Positions 1 to 7,796 are shown, counted from the first letter of the stretch. The stretch: DNA of 38,985 bases from Desulfuromonadales bacterium (GCA_030145205.1 JAQYVZ010000028.1:1-38985), one strand, 5' to 3'. Notes: generated from the sequence alone by a model not told the origin. Numbers and translations are program-made.

Positions 1-26
1 TTAGCGATGGTTTCCACAGTCAGCAT
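1..26 (-). CDS. istA: IstA-type transposase, first codons only (partial)
   Basis: Only nine codons are present. On the minus strand the ATG is at 26 and reads M-L-T-V-E-T-I-A before the window ends. This matches the common N-terminus of IS21-family IstA transposases. An AAGGAG sequence sits immediately before the start, and a GAGAGGAG lies slightly further upstream. The identification rests on this short peptide plus the terminal repeats next to it. Confidence 0.55.
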
Positions 27-82
27 CTCCTTGAAAAGCTCCTCTCTCCGATAAATTCAGAGAGCATGGAGGATATGCTGAG

Positions 83-105
83 GTGGGTCAATTTTGGACG
101 CCGAT
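83..105. repeat. IS21 internal terminal repeat, copy A
   Basis: This 23-bp unit (GTGGGTCAATTTTGG...GCCGAT) recurs 34 bp further out at 117-139 with four substitutions. Multiple staggered repeats near each end are typical transposase-binding sites of IS21-family elements. Confidence 0.6.
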
Positions 106-116
106 TACCTCCGTAA

Positions 117-139
117 GTGGGTCATTTTTGCATGCCGAT
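117..139. repeat. IS21 internal terminal repeat, copy B (outermost)
   Basis: This is the second copy of the 23-bp unit (GTGGGTCATTTTTGC...GCCGAT). It is the outermost repeat, four to five bases from the inferred element end at 144. Confidence 0.6.
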
Positions 140-319
140 CAACAGTTCGGCAACCTCAGCCTCATTTTGCAGTCTCTCCACCTCTGTCTTCAGATGGTGA
201 AACTCATCAGGGTCAACACCGTCATACTTTGATAGCTCGGCTTCAACCCTCTGTGCTTCTGCTCGGTACTTTTCGGCCTCGTCCTTGAGTGCCTTAACCA
301 AGCCTGCGTTGTCTTTCAT
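122..319 (-). pseudogene. Small coiled-coil protein gene truncated by the IS21 insertion
   Basis: The frame opens at ATG 319 with a good ribosome binding site (AAAGGAG, about 6 bases upstream) and encodes a Lys/Glu-rich helical protein. Residues about 5-58 have heptad-like spacing (VKALKDEAEKYRAEAQRVEAEL, then LKTEVERLQNEAEV), typical of a coiled coil. The last six codons (L-I-G-M-Q-K) are encoded by the end of the IS21 element, so the native C-terminus is lost after about 59 residues. I do not recognise the family. It could be a small regulatory or scaffold protein, or part of an older mobile element. Base composition around it is AT-richer than the rest of the window. Confidence 0.45.
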
Positions 320-450
320 ATGGTCTCCTTTGTGAAAAAATTACACGCCAACATCTGCCTTGCGGTTGAAGTCTTTTGGTCGTCAGAATTAGCCATCTTT
401 TATACGCCTCCCATGGTAGCCTCCATAAGTAAGTGCTTAGTTGTTTGTCT

Positions 451-513
451 CTCTCATAAGGGTTTTACTGAAAAACCACAACTCCCGTTTCGATTTTTGG
501 CATTTTTTTGCAT
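451..513. repeat. Direct repeat, copy 1 (spacing 147 bp)
   Basis: The unit starts CTCTCATAAGGGTTTTACTG, is followed by a variable stretch of about 10 bases, and continues CTCCCGTTTCGATTTTTGGCA and a T-rich tail. It recurs 147 bp downstream. The function is not known to me. Confidence 0.55.
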
Positions 514-597
514 TATTTTTAGGGAAAATTTGTTATGTGTCTGATATTAGGTGAGAATTATTTTTAAACAGAAGAGTTCTTACACTCTTTTTTTTGC

Positions 598-660
598 CTC
601 TCATAAGGGTTTTACTGCGGGTCATCACTTCCCGTTTCGATTTTGGGCACTTTTCTGCAA
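598..660. repeat. Direct repeat, copy 2
   Basis: This is the second copy of the 451-513 unit. The first 20 bases are identical. The middle diverges (CGGGTCATCA) and the CCCGTTTCGATTTT core is retained. Confidence 0.55.
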
Positions 661-880
661 CTTATTTCAAATTATTTACAGTCAGCTTGCCAACTCGCCA
701 AAAGGTGGTTAGTATTCAACTCGACTGTGTACGGGTTTGTGTAAGGGAAACTGTACGGGTCGGCTGAAATCGCCAAAACAAGAAATGAATGATTTTAAAT
801 AGTTACAGGCTGGCACAAGGTGGTTAGCATCCCATCTACTCCCGCCATTAACAATCCAATCGAATATCATGTAGACCATG

Positions 881-911
881 AACCCGCTAAATAAGCGGGT
901 TTTTCTTTTTC
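881..911 (+). terminator. Rho-independent terminator (plus orientation)
   Basis: A perfect 8-bp stem (AACCCGCT at 881-888, AGCGGGTT at 894-901) with a 5-base loop is followed by a T-rich tract (901-911). No protein gene precedes it on the plus strand, so it either ends an unrecognised transcript across 660-880 or is a leftover. Confidence 0.65.
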
Positions 912-1163
912 TATTTGTCCGGAGAGGCCTTGACCTTCGCTTGGGACATAGGAGCTTTCCCCGGGGGCTTGGCCGGCTCGCCCGTTTCCTTTTGCTCCGT
1001 GGAACGCCCCCCAGATTCAAAGGCAGGGCTGCGACCAGAATGATCGAGTGAAGACAGAATGGTAAAAGATGTCTCGAATGGCTCACACCCTTTCAGCAGC
1101 CCCGCGGCTGGCACCACTTGTCGTTCCACAGGCGGACCTCCGCGGGGTCCTTGGCGTAACGGA

Positions 1164-2975
1164 TTATTCCTCTTCCATATCCTCCAGGTCCTGCCAATGA
1201 AACATGGGGATACCGGCCGGGCCCTCCACTTCGATCGACATGGACCAGTGCACAATCCCCACCCGTTCGGTCTCCCAGTGCACCTCGATAGTTAGCTGCT
1301 TTGCGTTCTTGTCGAATCCCGTAACCGAGTGAATCGTCCCGCCGGCATCATTGAACTCTGACCACGACATACCGGTGAAGCGCCATCCGTTTATGAGCGG
1401 CGCCGTCATGATGACCTTGTCCACACCCACGGAGCCGAGGTAGCCAAAGTTGTGGTCCACCCTGTGCTGAACAATTATGTTGCCGTGTCCCGGATCTACC
1501 CTTTTGAAGTAGTCGCCGATCTTGACATTGTTCCCGGGATCGACAAGAACCCAATATCCGTCGGCGAGCAGTTTTTTCTCACGAGTCGGCTTGAAGCTGC
1601 AGGTGAAATCGGTGTTGCTCTGCCATCCCCCCAGGGTTTCTACCTGAATGCTCACTTCCTGATCCATGACGCCCCTGATCATAGGAACCTTCCCGCTGAC
1701 AAGGGTGGAAGTCCACTCGAGGTTGTCGAGCACCACCTCCCCGCCGGGAAAGTTTCCGACAAGACGTATAATCCCTGGTTCGTTACCAAAGTTGAAGCCC
1801 CTGAGTCTGAACGTTCCTCCCGGTCTACAGCCGTAGCCTGGCATGAGTACCTGAATGACGGGCTCGCTGAACTGAGTCACTTCGCCGGGGGTCATGATCG
1901 TCACATGGACGTAGTTCGACGGGTCGGCGTCAACACCTGCCGTGGCGCTACTGCTCCCCTCTTTTCTCTGCACCGGGACGACGCGGACGAAGTAGTGCAG
2001 CGGCGGGGGCCTGCTCCCCGCGATCGGCGCAAAATCGATATCGAAATAGCCGTACCTGCCCGGCTCGGCGACGGCCACCGACTGTCCCGTGGCGATGATG
2101 TTCTTGAAGTCGGCGTTGTCGGCAACCTCCCAGCGGAAGTAGATGAGATCGTCGAGGCTCGTCATCCAGCGGAACTTGTTCTTCACCGCCGGCCGGTCGG
2201 CCCAGTAATTCCCCCAGGCGTCGATGGCGTCGGAGCGCTTCACCTGAAGGGTCGCGTCAGGAAAGTCGATGACCCCCTTCGACGCCAGATGCTCGAGGTT
2301 GACCCTGGGCGCACCCTCAGCAGCCCCTTCAACGAGCCCCTTCTTTTCGGTAAACTTCACCCCGACGGGGGGCGGGGTCTTCAACTGTCCGCCCTTCGTC
2401 CCTTTCAGCAGACGATCCTTCGCGGCGGGATCGAGGGCTGGCTTGCCCCCCCCGAGATTGACGGACGGCACCAGGGAACCCGCCGAAGAACCAAGCTGCT
2501 TCGGGAGCACCTCCACCGTCAGGGGCAAGTCTATCATCCTGGTTCCGTCGGTGAGGCGAACCTTGTAGTCCTTCCCGGCCGGGGCCGTGGGCTTCGCCGT
2601 AAGCCACAGCCCCATCTTGCCGCTCTTTTTCGGCGGCTTGAGAGTCGCGGTTATAGCCCCCGTCGGCATGTTCCCCTTGAAGACCTTGACGGTCAGGCTG
2701 CGATTAAGGTTGTGCCCGATGATCCGCCTCTTTTCGACGGTTGTCCCGTCGGAGGGGAGCTTCACGTAGCTGTTCGGCTGGATACCGATGACGACGACCT
2801 TCTCGAAGTCGACCGTCACCGGGGGCTTTGTACCCGGCTTGACCGTCGCCTTGTCGTCCTTGAGATCGACGGTGACGGGGGGGCGGATGCCCGGCTTGAG
2901 GGCCTGGCCCTGCAGTGCCGGAGCGCAAATAAGGGCAAGAGAAAGGACACAGAGCGTTACAAGATATTTCGACAT
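1164..2975 (-). CDS. Secreted protein with IPT/TIG-like region, function unknown
   Basis: A 603-residue exported protein. The start at 2975 is chosen because GGAGG lies 7 bases upstream and the frame then opens with a clear signal peptide (K-Y-L-V-T-L-C-V-L-S-L-A-L, cleavage near A-L-Q-G-Q-A). The mature N-terminus has a short tandem repeat, K-P-G-I-R-P-P-V-T-V-D-L then K-P-G-T-K-P-P-V-T-V-D-F. Residues around 390-450 (PGGTFRLRGFNFG...) resemble an IPT/TIG immunoglobulin-like fold, followed by a beta-rich C-terminal domain ending in an acidic tail. The middle region (W-x-D-R-P with Y-F-R-W) may be another beta-sandwich. Family knowledge suggests a surface or periplasmic carbohydrate/protein-binding role, but no catalytic motif is visible. 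It is monocistronic, with no convincing partner downstream. Confidence 0.75.
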   Translation of the reverse strand: MSKYLVTLCVLSLALICAPALQGQALKPGIRPPVTVDLKDDKATVKPGTKPPVTVDFEKVVVIGIQPNSYVKLPSDGTTVEKRRIIGHNLNRSLTVKVFKGNMPTGAITATLKPPKKSGKMGLWLTAKPTAPAGKDYKVRLTDGTRMIDLPLTVEVLPKQLGSSAGSLVPSVNLGGGKPALDPAAKDRLLKGTKGGQLKTPPPVGVKFTEKKGLVEGAAEGAPRVNLEHLASKGVIDFPDATLQVKRSDAIDAWGNYWADRPAVKNKFRWMTSLDDLIYFRWEVADNADFKNIIATGQSVAVAEPGRYGYFDIDFAPIAGSRPPPLHYFVRVVPVQRKEGSSSATAGVDADPSNYVHVTIMTPGEVTQFSEPVIQVLMPGYGCRPGGTFRLRGFNFGNEPGIIRLVGNFPGGEVVLDNLEWTSTLVSGKVPMIRGVMDQEVSIQVETLGGWQSNTDFTCSFKPTREKKLLADGYWVLVDPGNNVKIGDYFKRVDPGHGNIIVQHRVDHNFGYLGSVGVDKVIMTAPLINGWRFTGMSWSEFNDAGGTIHSVTGFDKNAKQLTIEVHWETERVGIVHWSMSIEVEGPAGIPMFHWQDLEDMEEE

Positions 2976-3278
2976 GATCCGTCCTCCACGAGAGCGATGC
3001 CGCAAAACAGCCTTCTCTGTTCTAAAGATGCGACCATACCGAAACTTAAAATAGAACACGACGACACCTGTTTCTCATAACGGTATCACAAAACCCTTTC
3101 TATTCAATTCATTACGAGAGTTAACAGGACAAGTCTATTGCCACCCAACACCAAAGATTTTTACCAAGTGACCGTTAAAAGGGTTGGGCCAAGTTAGTGA
3201 TAGAAATTGCCTTTGATGAGTTGGTTTGATCTGACTATAAAAGGCTTCCCGGAAAACAGACAGTCCAAATTTAGATGT
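2976..3278. other. Intergenic region, no gene seen
   Basis: This lies upstream of the minus-strand secreted protein and presumably holds its promoter. I could not pick out a confident -35/-10 pair. It ends at the first of the two tandem minus-strand terminators. Confidence 0.4.
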
Positions 3279-3319
3279 AAAAAAACCGCTGATGTCAGCA
3301 CATGCCAACATCAGCGGTT
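3279..3319 (-). terminator. Second tandem terminator behind the tex remnant
   Basis: A perfect 12-bp stem (AACCGCTGATGT at 3284-3295, ACATCAGCGGTT at 3308-3319) is followed on the minus strand by seven T residues (plus-strand A tract 3279-3285). Confidence 0.8.
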
Positions 3320-3341
3320 AAAGATTCTTCCTCTGCCCCAA

Positions 3342-3387
3342 CAAAAAAAACAAACGCTCATGCCTTCGCGGCATGGGCGTTTGTTTT
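3342..3387 (-). terminator. First tandem terminator behind the tex remnant (possibly bidirectional)
   Basis: A 15-bp stem (3350-3364 with 3370-3384, one G-T wobble) and a TTCGC loop. It is flanked by eight A residues on the left and TTTT on the right, so it can act on both strands. On the minus strand it follows the tex remnant directly. Confidence 0.8.
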
Positions 3388-3417
3388 GACGGCAACATGA
3401 CCTAACGGGTTCGACGC

Positions 3418-3714
3418 TCAGCTCTCCTTACCCTGCTTGACCCTGAACCCCGATTTCTTCAACGCCGCAGCCAGATCACTCTCGGTTCGGGGCGGTTTTG
3501 CTCCGGACTGCGGCTTGCCGTCTGGCCTCGATTGCGGCGCCTTTTTCTCCACGGTCCCGCTGCGCATGGTCAAACCGATCCGCTTGCGCTGCAGGTCGAC
3601 AGACAAAACCCGAACCTGCACCAAGCGGATCTGCACCTCATCAAGTTCACCGGTGACCTCCTTGCGGTACCGCGCGATAAAGGGCACCGTCGCGCCTGCT
3701 GCAGTCCGGTTTCA
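3418..3714 (-). pseudogene. tex: Remnant of tex (RNA-binding transcription accessory protein) with a large internal deletion
   Basis: The frame reads A-A-G-A-T-V-P-F-I-A-R-Y-R-K-E-V-T-G, the hallmark N-terminal motif of Tex proteins. About ten residues later it becomes V-R-V-L-S-V-D-L-Q-R-K-R-I-G-L-T-M-R, which matches the end of the C-terminal S1 RNA-binding domain. A charged tail follows. Tex is normally around 700-780 residues, so some 600-700 residues, including the YqgF-like and HhH domains, are missing. The first residues are also missing: a stop lies just upstream in this frame (TGA on the minus strand within 3709-3717). At the junction GGTGCAG occurs twice, 15 bp apart, suggesting a short-repeat deletion. 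A GTG start at 3687 could still give an 89-residue product. The left limit of the remnant is approximate. Confidence 0.7.
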
Positions 3715-3877
3715 TCGATCAGGACCTTTAAGGTGCGGTTCTTCTCTCTCTCAAGCATTCCAAGCTTGTCCTTGTCAGTAATTGTTCCATCATCTCAGTT
3801 CAGCGGGGAATCCGGGCACAGGAGTGGTTTGCCGGCCTTAGTGATCATCTCAAGAGCAGGGAGTGGTGATCTGGAAA

Positions 3878-4555
3878 TCAGGAGCCGCGCTCGGCGAGCC
3901 AGATCGCATGCAGCGAGCCTTTATTCTCGTGTTCCCGCACCCGGACCTGCTTCGTCTTGAAACCGGTCTTGCGCAGCAGTTCCGTAAAATCACGATCAGC
4001 GCCGGCTGACCAGATTGCCAGGATTCCTTCTGGCCGCAGTGCCAAGTAACACGCTGAGAGACCATCCGTTGTGTAAAGCCAGTCGTTCTTCTTGCGGGTC
4101 AAGCCCTGCGGGCCATTATCGACATCAAGCAGGATCGCATCATAACTCTGCCGTTCCGCCCTAAGGACCTTGGCAACATCGCCCATGCGAACCGTGACGC
4201 GCTCGTCTAGGAGGGGGTATCCCGCATACTCCCCGAGGGGGCCGCGGTTCCATTCCACCACAGCCGGCACCAGTTCGGCCACATCAACCTTAGCGTCAGG
4301 CCCAAAGTTACGCAGGGCTGCTGCCAGGGTGAAGCCCATACCAAGGCCGCCAATCAGCATTCGGGGACGGGGACGACCAGCGATCTTCCTGCACGCAAGA
4401 TCCGCCAGCGCGTCTTCGGACCCGTGGGCCTGGGTACTCATCAGGACACCACCACCCACAACGTTGATCGAAAATTCATCATCGCACTGGTGAAGCTGTA
4501 ACTCGCCGCCATTCCCCGGCACCTGTGCGGTATCGACCAGCGTCCAAGGCTTCAT
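3878..4555 (-). CDS. Spermidine-synthase-like SAM-binding protein
   Basis: A 225-residue protein of the class I methyltransferase / polyamine synthase fold. The start at 4555 has GAGGGCGAG upstream and lies 10 bp beyond the stop of the lipoprotein gene. Motif I is visible as L-I-G-G-L-G-M-G-F-T-L-A (about residues 68-79). It is followed by the acidic end of strand 2 (V-D-V-A-E-L-V-P-A-V-V-E-W) and by Y-D-A-I-L-L-D-V-D-N-G-P at the catalytic position. Such short spermidine-synthase-like proteins are widespread but often lack proven polyamine activity, so the substrate is open. It is probably co-transcribed with the upstream lipoprotein gene. Confidence 0.75.
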   Translation of the reverse strand: MKPWTLVDTAQVPGNGGELQLHQCDDEFSINVVGGGVLMSTQAHGSEDALADLACRKIAGRPRPRMLIGGLGMGFTLAAALRNFGPDAKVDVAELVPAVVEWNRGPLGEYAGYPLLDERVTVRMGDVAKVLRAERQSYDAILLDVDNGPQGLTRKKNDWLYTTDGLSACYLALRPEGILAIWSAGADRDFTELLRKTGFKTKQVRVREHENKGSLHAIWLAERGS

Positions 4556-4565
4556 CGACTCGCCC

Positions 4566-5045
4566 TCACTTGCTTGCCCCTGCCAGAGATATCTCGCCCT
4601 GGTCCTGAACATGAATTCGAGGGAGAAGGCTGCCAATATCCAGTCGGGCCTCCAATTCGTAGCTGAACGTCTCCTGCGGCTGTCGCATCAGCGACGACAG
4701 CAGACCGATGCTGCTGAGCAGGTCAGCCGTCGCCGTCAGGGTCACATCCCCTTCACCATAGGCGCCGATCTCCGGCAGGTCGCCCGAGACCCCGGTCAGG
4801 ATCTTGTGCCCTTCCAGAATGACCGAGTAGACGATCCCCTCCAATTTGAGTGCGGTCCGGTTCGGGTTAACGATATGCAAACCGATTTCAAAGCGCGGCA
4901 CCATTCCCTCCGATGGCAGGGCGCGAAAAGAGCTGACCCCCACTGTCGGGGTTTCGAAACCGGGCTGCAAGCCCGCACACCCGGCGACGGCAACAAATGC
5001 AACCAGAACGACAATCCTTGCAAACCTGATCATAGAATTCCTCAT
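4566..5045 (-). CDS. LEA14/WHy-domain lipoprotein
   Basis: A 159-residue predicted lipoprotein. The signal sequence ends in the lipobox V-A-G-C, with the acylated Cys at residue 23. The remainder has the pattern of the LEA type 2 (WHy) domain: R-F-E-I-G-L-H-I-V-N-P-N-R-T-A-L-K-L-E-G-I, where the N-P-N turn is characteristic, and an F-S-Y-E-L-E-A-R-L-D strand near the end. Known homologues are small beta-sandwich proteins linked to stress tolerance or membrane-associated binding, with no enzymatic role. It is the first gene of a two-gene minus-strand unit with the spermidine-synthase-like gene. Confidence 0.8.
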   Translation of the reverse strand: MRNSMIRFARIVVLVAFVAVAGCAGLQPGFETPTVGVSSFRALPSEGMVPRFEIGLHIVNPNRTALKLEGIVYSVILEGHKILTGVSGDLPEIGAYGEGDVTLTATADLLSSIGLLSSLMRQPQETFSYELEARLDIGSLLPRIHVQDQGEISLAGASK

Positions 5046-5093
5046 TGTCTCTTTCTGATGATATGACGCGAAATTAATTCCAAGCTTACGAAC

Positions 5094-5099
5094 ATTATA
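5094..5099 (-). promoter_or_regulatory. Possible -10 box for the lipoprotein gene
   Basis: The minus strand reads TATAAT about 49 bases upstream of the lipoprotein start. No good -35 hexamer is present at the right spacing, so the call is weak. Confidence 0.3.
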
Positions 5100-5259
5100 C
5101 CGACTCTGAGACGCAAGGAGAGAATATTGTGTTTCCCGTCAGAAAAACATCTCAAGCAAGGTTGGATAACGACAAATGTTTGCTGTTTTAAGACGACCTT
5201 TTGCGCTAAACTGACGCCGTTAGCCAAACGCCTCAACCCGCTTCCCAGGAAAAACCAGA

Positions 5260-6693
5260 ATGTCGCAGCTATACCTGCTGGATGGATCCAGTTACATCTA
5301 CCGCGCCTATTACGGGATCAAGGACCTTGCAACCGCAGGCGGCCTGCCGACCAATGCCGTCTTCGGTTTCACAAAGATGCTCATGAACCTCCTTCAGGAG
5401 AACCGCCCCGAGTACCTGGCGGTTGTATTCGACCGCCCCAGGGAAGAAACGTTCCGCAGACAAATCTATCCTGAGTATAAGGCGAACCGGGAGGCGATGC
5501 CTGAGGATTTGGCTCTTCAGATTCCCTATATCAAGAGGGTCTTGCAGGCACTCAACATTCCGGCCCTGGAAGCCCCCGGTTTCGAAGCCGACGATGTTAT
5601 TGCCACGCTTGCCCGCCGCCATGCCGCTGAGGGAATTCAGGTGACAGTCGTCACCGGCGACAAGGACCTGATGCAGATCGTCGACGACAGAATTCATCTA
5701 CTGGACACCATGAAAGAGAAGCGGTCCGGACCTCAGGACGTTCTTGACCGCTTCGGTGTGCCGGCGGAACGGGTGCCGGATATCCTGGGGCTGGCTGGCG
5801 ACACCGCGGACAACATCCCGGGAGTGCCCGGGATCGGCGAGAAAACGGCAGCCACGCTGGTCCAAAGGTTTGGTTCTCTGGAAGACGTTCTCAAGTGGAA
5901 GACCCTGGTCAATGGCAAACAGCGCAAGAAGAATCTGCACGTTCACGCAGACCAGGCACGGCTCTCGAAAACCCTGGCAACCGTCCGCTATGACGTCGCC
6001 CTGGAGGTTCCCCTTACAGATCTTGAGCGACAGACACCGAACCTCGCTGACCTGATGCCACTGCTGCGCGAACTGGAATTTGAAGGCTTGCAGGTGGCCT
6101 TCACCCCGCCAGCACCGGGTGTGGTCGAGCTCTACAGTGATGGCTCGGGAGGGGCCTCGGGACACGGAGGATACGGAGTGGTCCTGCGTTATGGGGAACA
6201 TGAGAGGGAGTTGAGCGGTTTTGAGCCTGTGGCCACATCGCAGCGCATGGAACTGCTGGCGGCGATCAAGGGGTTGGACGCCCTGCACCAACCCAGTACA
6301 GTGAGCGTATTTAGCGACTCACAGTACCTTGTGCGAGGGATGAACGAGTGGCTTCACGGCTGGATCCGCAACGGTCGACTGGAAGAGCAGGACGCGCTCG
6401 CCAACCAGGACCTTTGGAAACAACTTGCGGTCCTGTCCGACAAACATAAAGTCACCTGGGGATGGGTGCGCGGACATGCAGGGCACCCCTTCAATGAGCG
6501 CTGCGACAAACTGGCAAAGCGGGCGGCGGAGGAAGGTCTGCAAGCCGCAGCTGCCGCAAAGCAACCAGCGCCAGTCGAGCCGGCAGAGAAACTCCCGCCT
6601 GAAGCTGTCAGCCCGGCCCAGCCGAAAACACTCCCGATCCGGGAGGATTCGGAATTTGAGTCCGAAGAAGATGGTCAGCTTCGCTTATACTAA
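5260..6693 (+). CDS. Fusion of Pol I-type 5'-3' exonuclease (flap endonuclease) with RNase HI
   Basis: A 477-residue protein with two nuclease domains. Residues 1 to about 280 match the 5'-3' exonuclease domain of DNA polymerase I. They carry the metal ligands D8, D58, E109, D111, D112, D134 and D136 (motifs F-E-A-D-D and T-G-D-K-D), plus D181/D184 and the helix-3-turn-helix G-V-P-G-I-G-E-K-T-A. Residues about 288-426 are a complete type I RNase H: D294 (Y-S-D-G-S), E331 (R-M-E-L-L), D353 (F-S-D-S-Q), H406 (W-V-R-G-H-A-G-H) and D416. A Pro/Ala/Glu-rich tail follows. There is no polymerase domain. Both activities known from the separate families remove RNA primers from Okazaki fragments or R-loops, so the fusion probably acts on RNA-DNA junctions. 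AGGA precedes the ATG at 5260. A GNAT gene follows 21 bp downstream. Confidence 0.9.
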   Translation: MSQLYLLDGSSYIYRAYYGIKDLATAGGLPTNAVFGFTKMLMNLLQENRPEYLAVVFDRPREETFRRQIYPEYKANREAMPEDLALQIPYIKRVLQALNIPALEAPGFEADDVIATLARRHAAEGIQVTVVTGDKDLMQIVDDRIHLLDTMKEKRSGPQDVLDRFGVPAERVPDILGLAGDTADNIPGVPGIGEKTAATLVQRFGSLEDVLKWKTLVNGKQRKKNLHVHADQARLSKTLATVRYDVALEVPLTDLERQTPNLADLMPLLRELEFEGLQVAFTPPAPGVVELYSDGSGGASGHGGYGVVLRYGEHERELSGFEPVATSQRMELLAAIKGLDALHQPSTVSVFSDSQYLVRGMNEWLHGWIRNGRLEEQDALANQDLWKQLAVLSDKHKVTWGWVRGHAGHPFNERCDKLAKRAAEEGLQAAAAAKQPAPVEPAEKLPPEAVSPAQPKTLPIREDSEFESEEDGQLRLY

Positions 6694-6714
6694 ACTGATG
6701 CAGGGATGCTCATT

Positions 6715-7188
6715 ATGAAAATACGGAAAGTAACAGAAGAAAACCGCGCCAAGGTCTACGCGCTCCTGCGCCGCGCCTTTCCCGGCAGCGAATACGAAGC
6801 CGGACTGGTTCGGAAGTTTCACGAACAGGACACGCCGGTTCATGAATGGGTGTGCATCCATACCAATAAGGCAATTGCCTATATCGCCTTTTCCAATGCC
6901 TACCATGGCACCGACATCTGTGGTCTGCACTTGGCACCCATGGCTGTCACCCCCGAATTTCAAAAGCAGGGCGTGGGCTCGGAACTACTCCGATTTGCTT
7001 TGCGGCAGGAACCGATCAAGAATCAAGTTCTGTTCGTCCTGGGTGAGCCCCGTTATTATAAAAAGTTTGGCTTTGAACCGTGCGCCCTGCCAATCTGCCC
7101 CTTTGATCAAAACAATGCTCATTTTCTGAGCATGCGCAACGAAACCGCCACCCGCTTTATTGTCGGCTACGAACCCGCGTTCAAATGA
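6715..7188 (+). CDS. GNAT-family N-acetyltransferase
   Basis: A 157-residue GNAT protein. The start at 6715 is preferred over 6706 because GCAGGG lies about 9 bases upstream; starting at 6706 would add three residues. The acetyl-CoA binding signature is seen at about residues 75-95: [20 protein letters not shown]. The later [15 protein letters not shown] is typical of the YhbS-like subgroup (COG3153), whose substrates are mostly unknown. It lies between the nuclease fusion and the SEC-C gene on the same strand and may be co-transcribed with them. Confidence 0.85.
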   Translation: MKIRKVTEENRAKVYALLRRAFPGSEYEAGLVRKFHEQDTPVHEWVCIHTNKAIAYIAFSNAYHGTDICGLHLAPMAVTPEFQKQGVGSELLRFALRQEPIKNQVLFVLGEPRYYKKFGFEPCALPICPFDQNNAHFLSMRNETATRFIVGYEPAFK

Positions 7189-7249
7189 ATCAAGCAACCC
7201 AATAAAAACATTTTACGACCAGCCACCAGGCCAAAAAGGAGAAGCAAAT

Positions 7250-7732
7250 ATGAGCACCTGTCCCTGCGGCAGCGCCAACGACTATGCAGCTTGCTGCGAA
7301 CCGATCATTGCTGGCAAAAAGCAGGCTGAGACTGCGGAGCAGCTGATGCGGGCGCGCTATACAGCCCATGTCAAAGTCGAGATTGATTTCCTCTACGACA
7401 GTACCCACCCGGACCATCGCGAAGGCTACGACCACAAGGGGACCCGTAGCTGGGCCGAACAATCCGAATGGTATGGCCTTGAAATTCTCGGCACCACGCA
7501 GGGTGGCCCCAAAGATAAGCAAGGAGAAGTGGAGTTCCTTGCCCGTTTCCGCGACAAAGAGGGCCTGCGCAGTCATCATGAGTGCGGCAAGTTTGAGCGC
7601 AAGGGGAAGCGTTGGCTGTTTACCGAAGGCAGCATGGTCAAACCGAGGCCGGCGAGCAGCACCAAGGTTGGCCGCAACGACCCCTGTCCCTGCGGCAGTG
7701 GCGCCAAGTACAAAAAGTGCTGCGGCAAATAA
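7250..7732 (+). CDS. YchJ-like (UPF0225) protein with two SEC-C zinc motifs
   Basis: A 160-residue protein starting at 7250, with AAGGAG 8 bases upstream. The N-terminus (C-P-C-G-S...A-A-C-C, residues 4-16) and the extreme C-terminus ([15 protein letters not shown]) are SEC-C zinc-binding motifs like that at the end of SecA. Between them is the NTF2-like YchJ middle domain (L-M-R-A-R-Y-T-A-H). The biochemical role of YchJ proteins is not established. Zinc binding is inferred from the four cysteines in each motif. The next gene on the same strand starts 120 bp downstream, with a possible promoter between them. Confidence 0.88.
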   Translation: MSTCPCGSANDYAACCEPIIAGKKQAETAEQLMRARYTAHVKVEIDFLYDSTHPDHREGYDHKGTRSWAEQSEWYGLEILGTTQGGPKDKQGEVEFLARFRDKEGLRSHHECGKFERKGKRWLFTEGSMVKPRPASSTKVGRNDPCPCGSGAKYKKCCGK

Positions 7733-7768
7733 CCGACTTTCCCGGTGGCGTTATTTAGCAGCGTGGAC

Positions 7769-7796
7769 TTGACAGTGGGCTTGCCAATGATACCCA
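7769..7796 (+). promoter_or_regulatory. Possible sigma-70 promoter for the selenium locus
   Basis: A perfect TTGACA (7769-7774) lies 16 bases before TACCCA (7791-7796), about 56 bases upstream of the peroxiredoxin start. The -10 box is poor, so confidence is low. Confidence 0.3.

Larger units (their letters stand above)
1..144 (-). mobile_element. IS21-family element, one end only (runs off the window)
   Basis: The element enters from the left edge and stops at about 144. Read on the minus strand, its outer end begins TGTTGATCGGCATG, which resembles termini I know from IS21-family elements. Inside the end lie two near-identical 23-bp repeats and then the start of an istA-like gene. This order (terminal repeats, leader, istA) is the known left-end layout of IS21 elements. 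The junction at 144 falls inside a small open reading frame, so the element appears to have inserted into a gene. The other end and the target duplication are outside the window. Confidence 0.65.
320..880. other. AT-rich stretch without a supportable gene
   Basis: No frame here has a start with a ribosome binding site and a protein-like composition. The stretch contains the 147-bp-spaced direct repeat (451-513 and 598-660). It also contains a second shorter repeat pair: a motif close to AAGGTGGTTAG with similar flanks, at about 700-715 and 815-829. Low GC beside an IS end suggests a mobile or decayed region. Confidence 0.5.

Noticed and set aside
451-660. CRISPR array
   Set aside because: There are only two repeat units, 147 bp apart, with internal divergence and no further copies.
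808-830. Possible sigma-54 promoter (TGGCAC followed by TTAGCA)
   Set aside because: The invariant GG and GC are 13 bases apart instead of 10, so the core spacing is wrong.
911-1160. Minus-strand frames after the secreted protein (a basic 125-codon frame and a frame ending S-Q-A-K-V-K-A-S-P-D-K)
   Set aside because: Neither has a convincing start with a ribosome binding site, and neither matches a family. One overlaps the secreted protein's coding end in another frame. It could be a decayed gene, but I cannot support one.
1452-3080. 542-codon open frame on the plus strand
   Set aside because: It lies wholly antisense to the secreted protein, which has a signal peptide and a ribosome binding site. 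The plus-strand product has no recognisable motifs and an odd His/Arg/Asp-rich composition typical of antisense frames in GC-rich genes.
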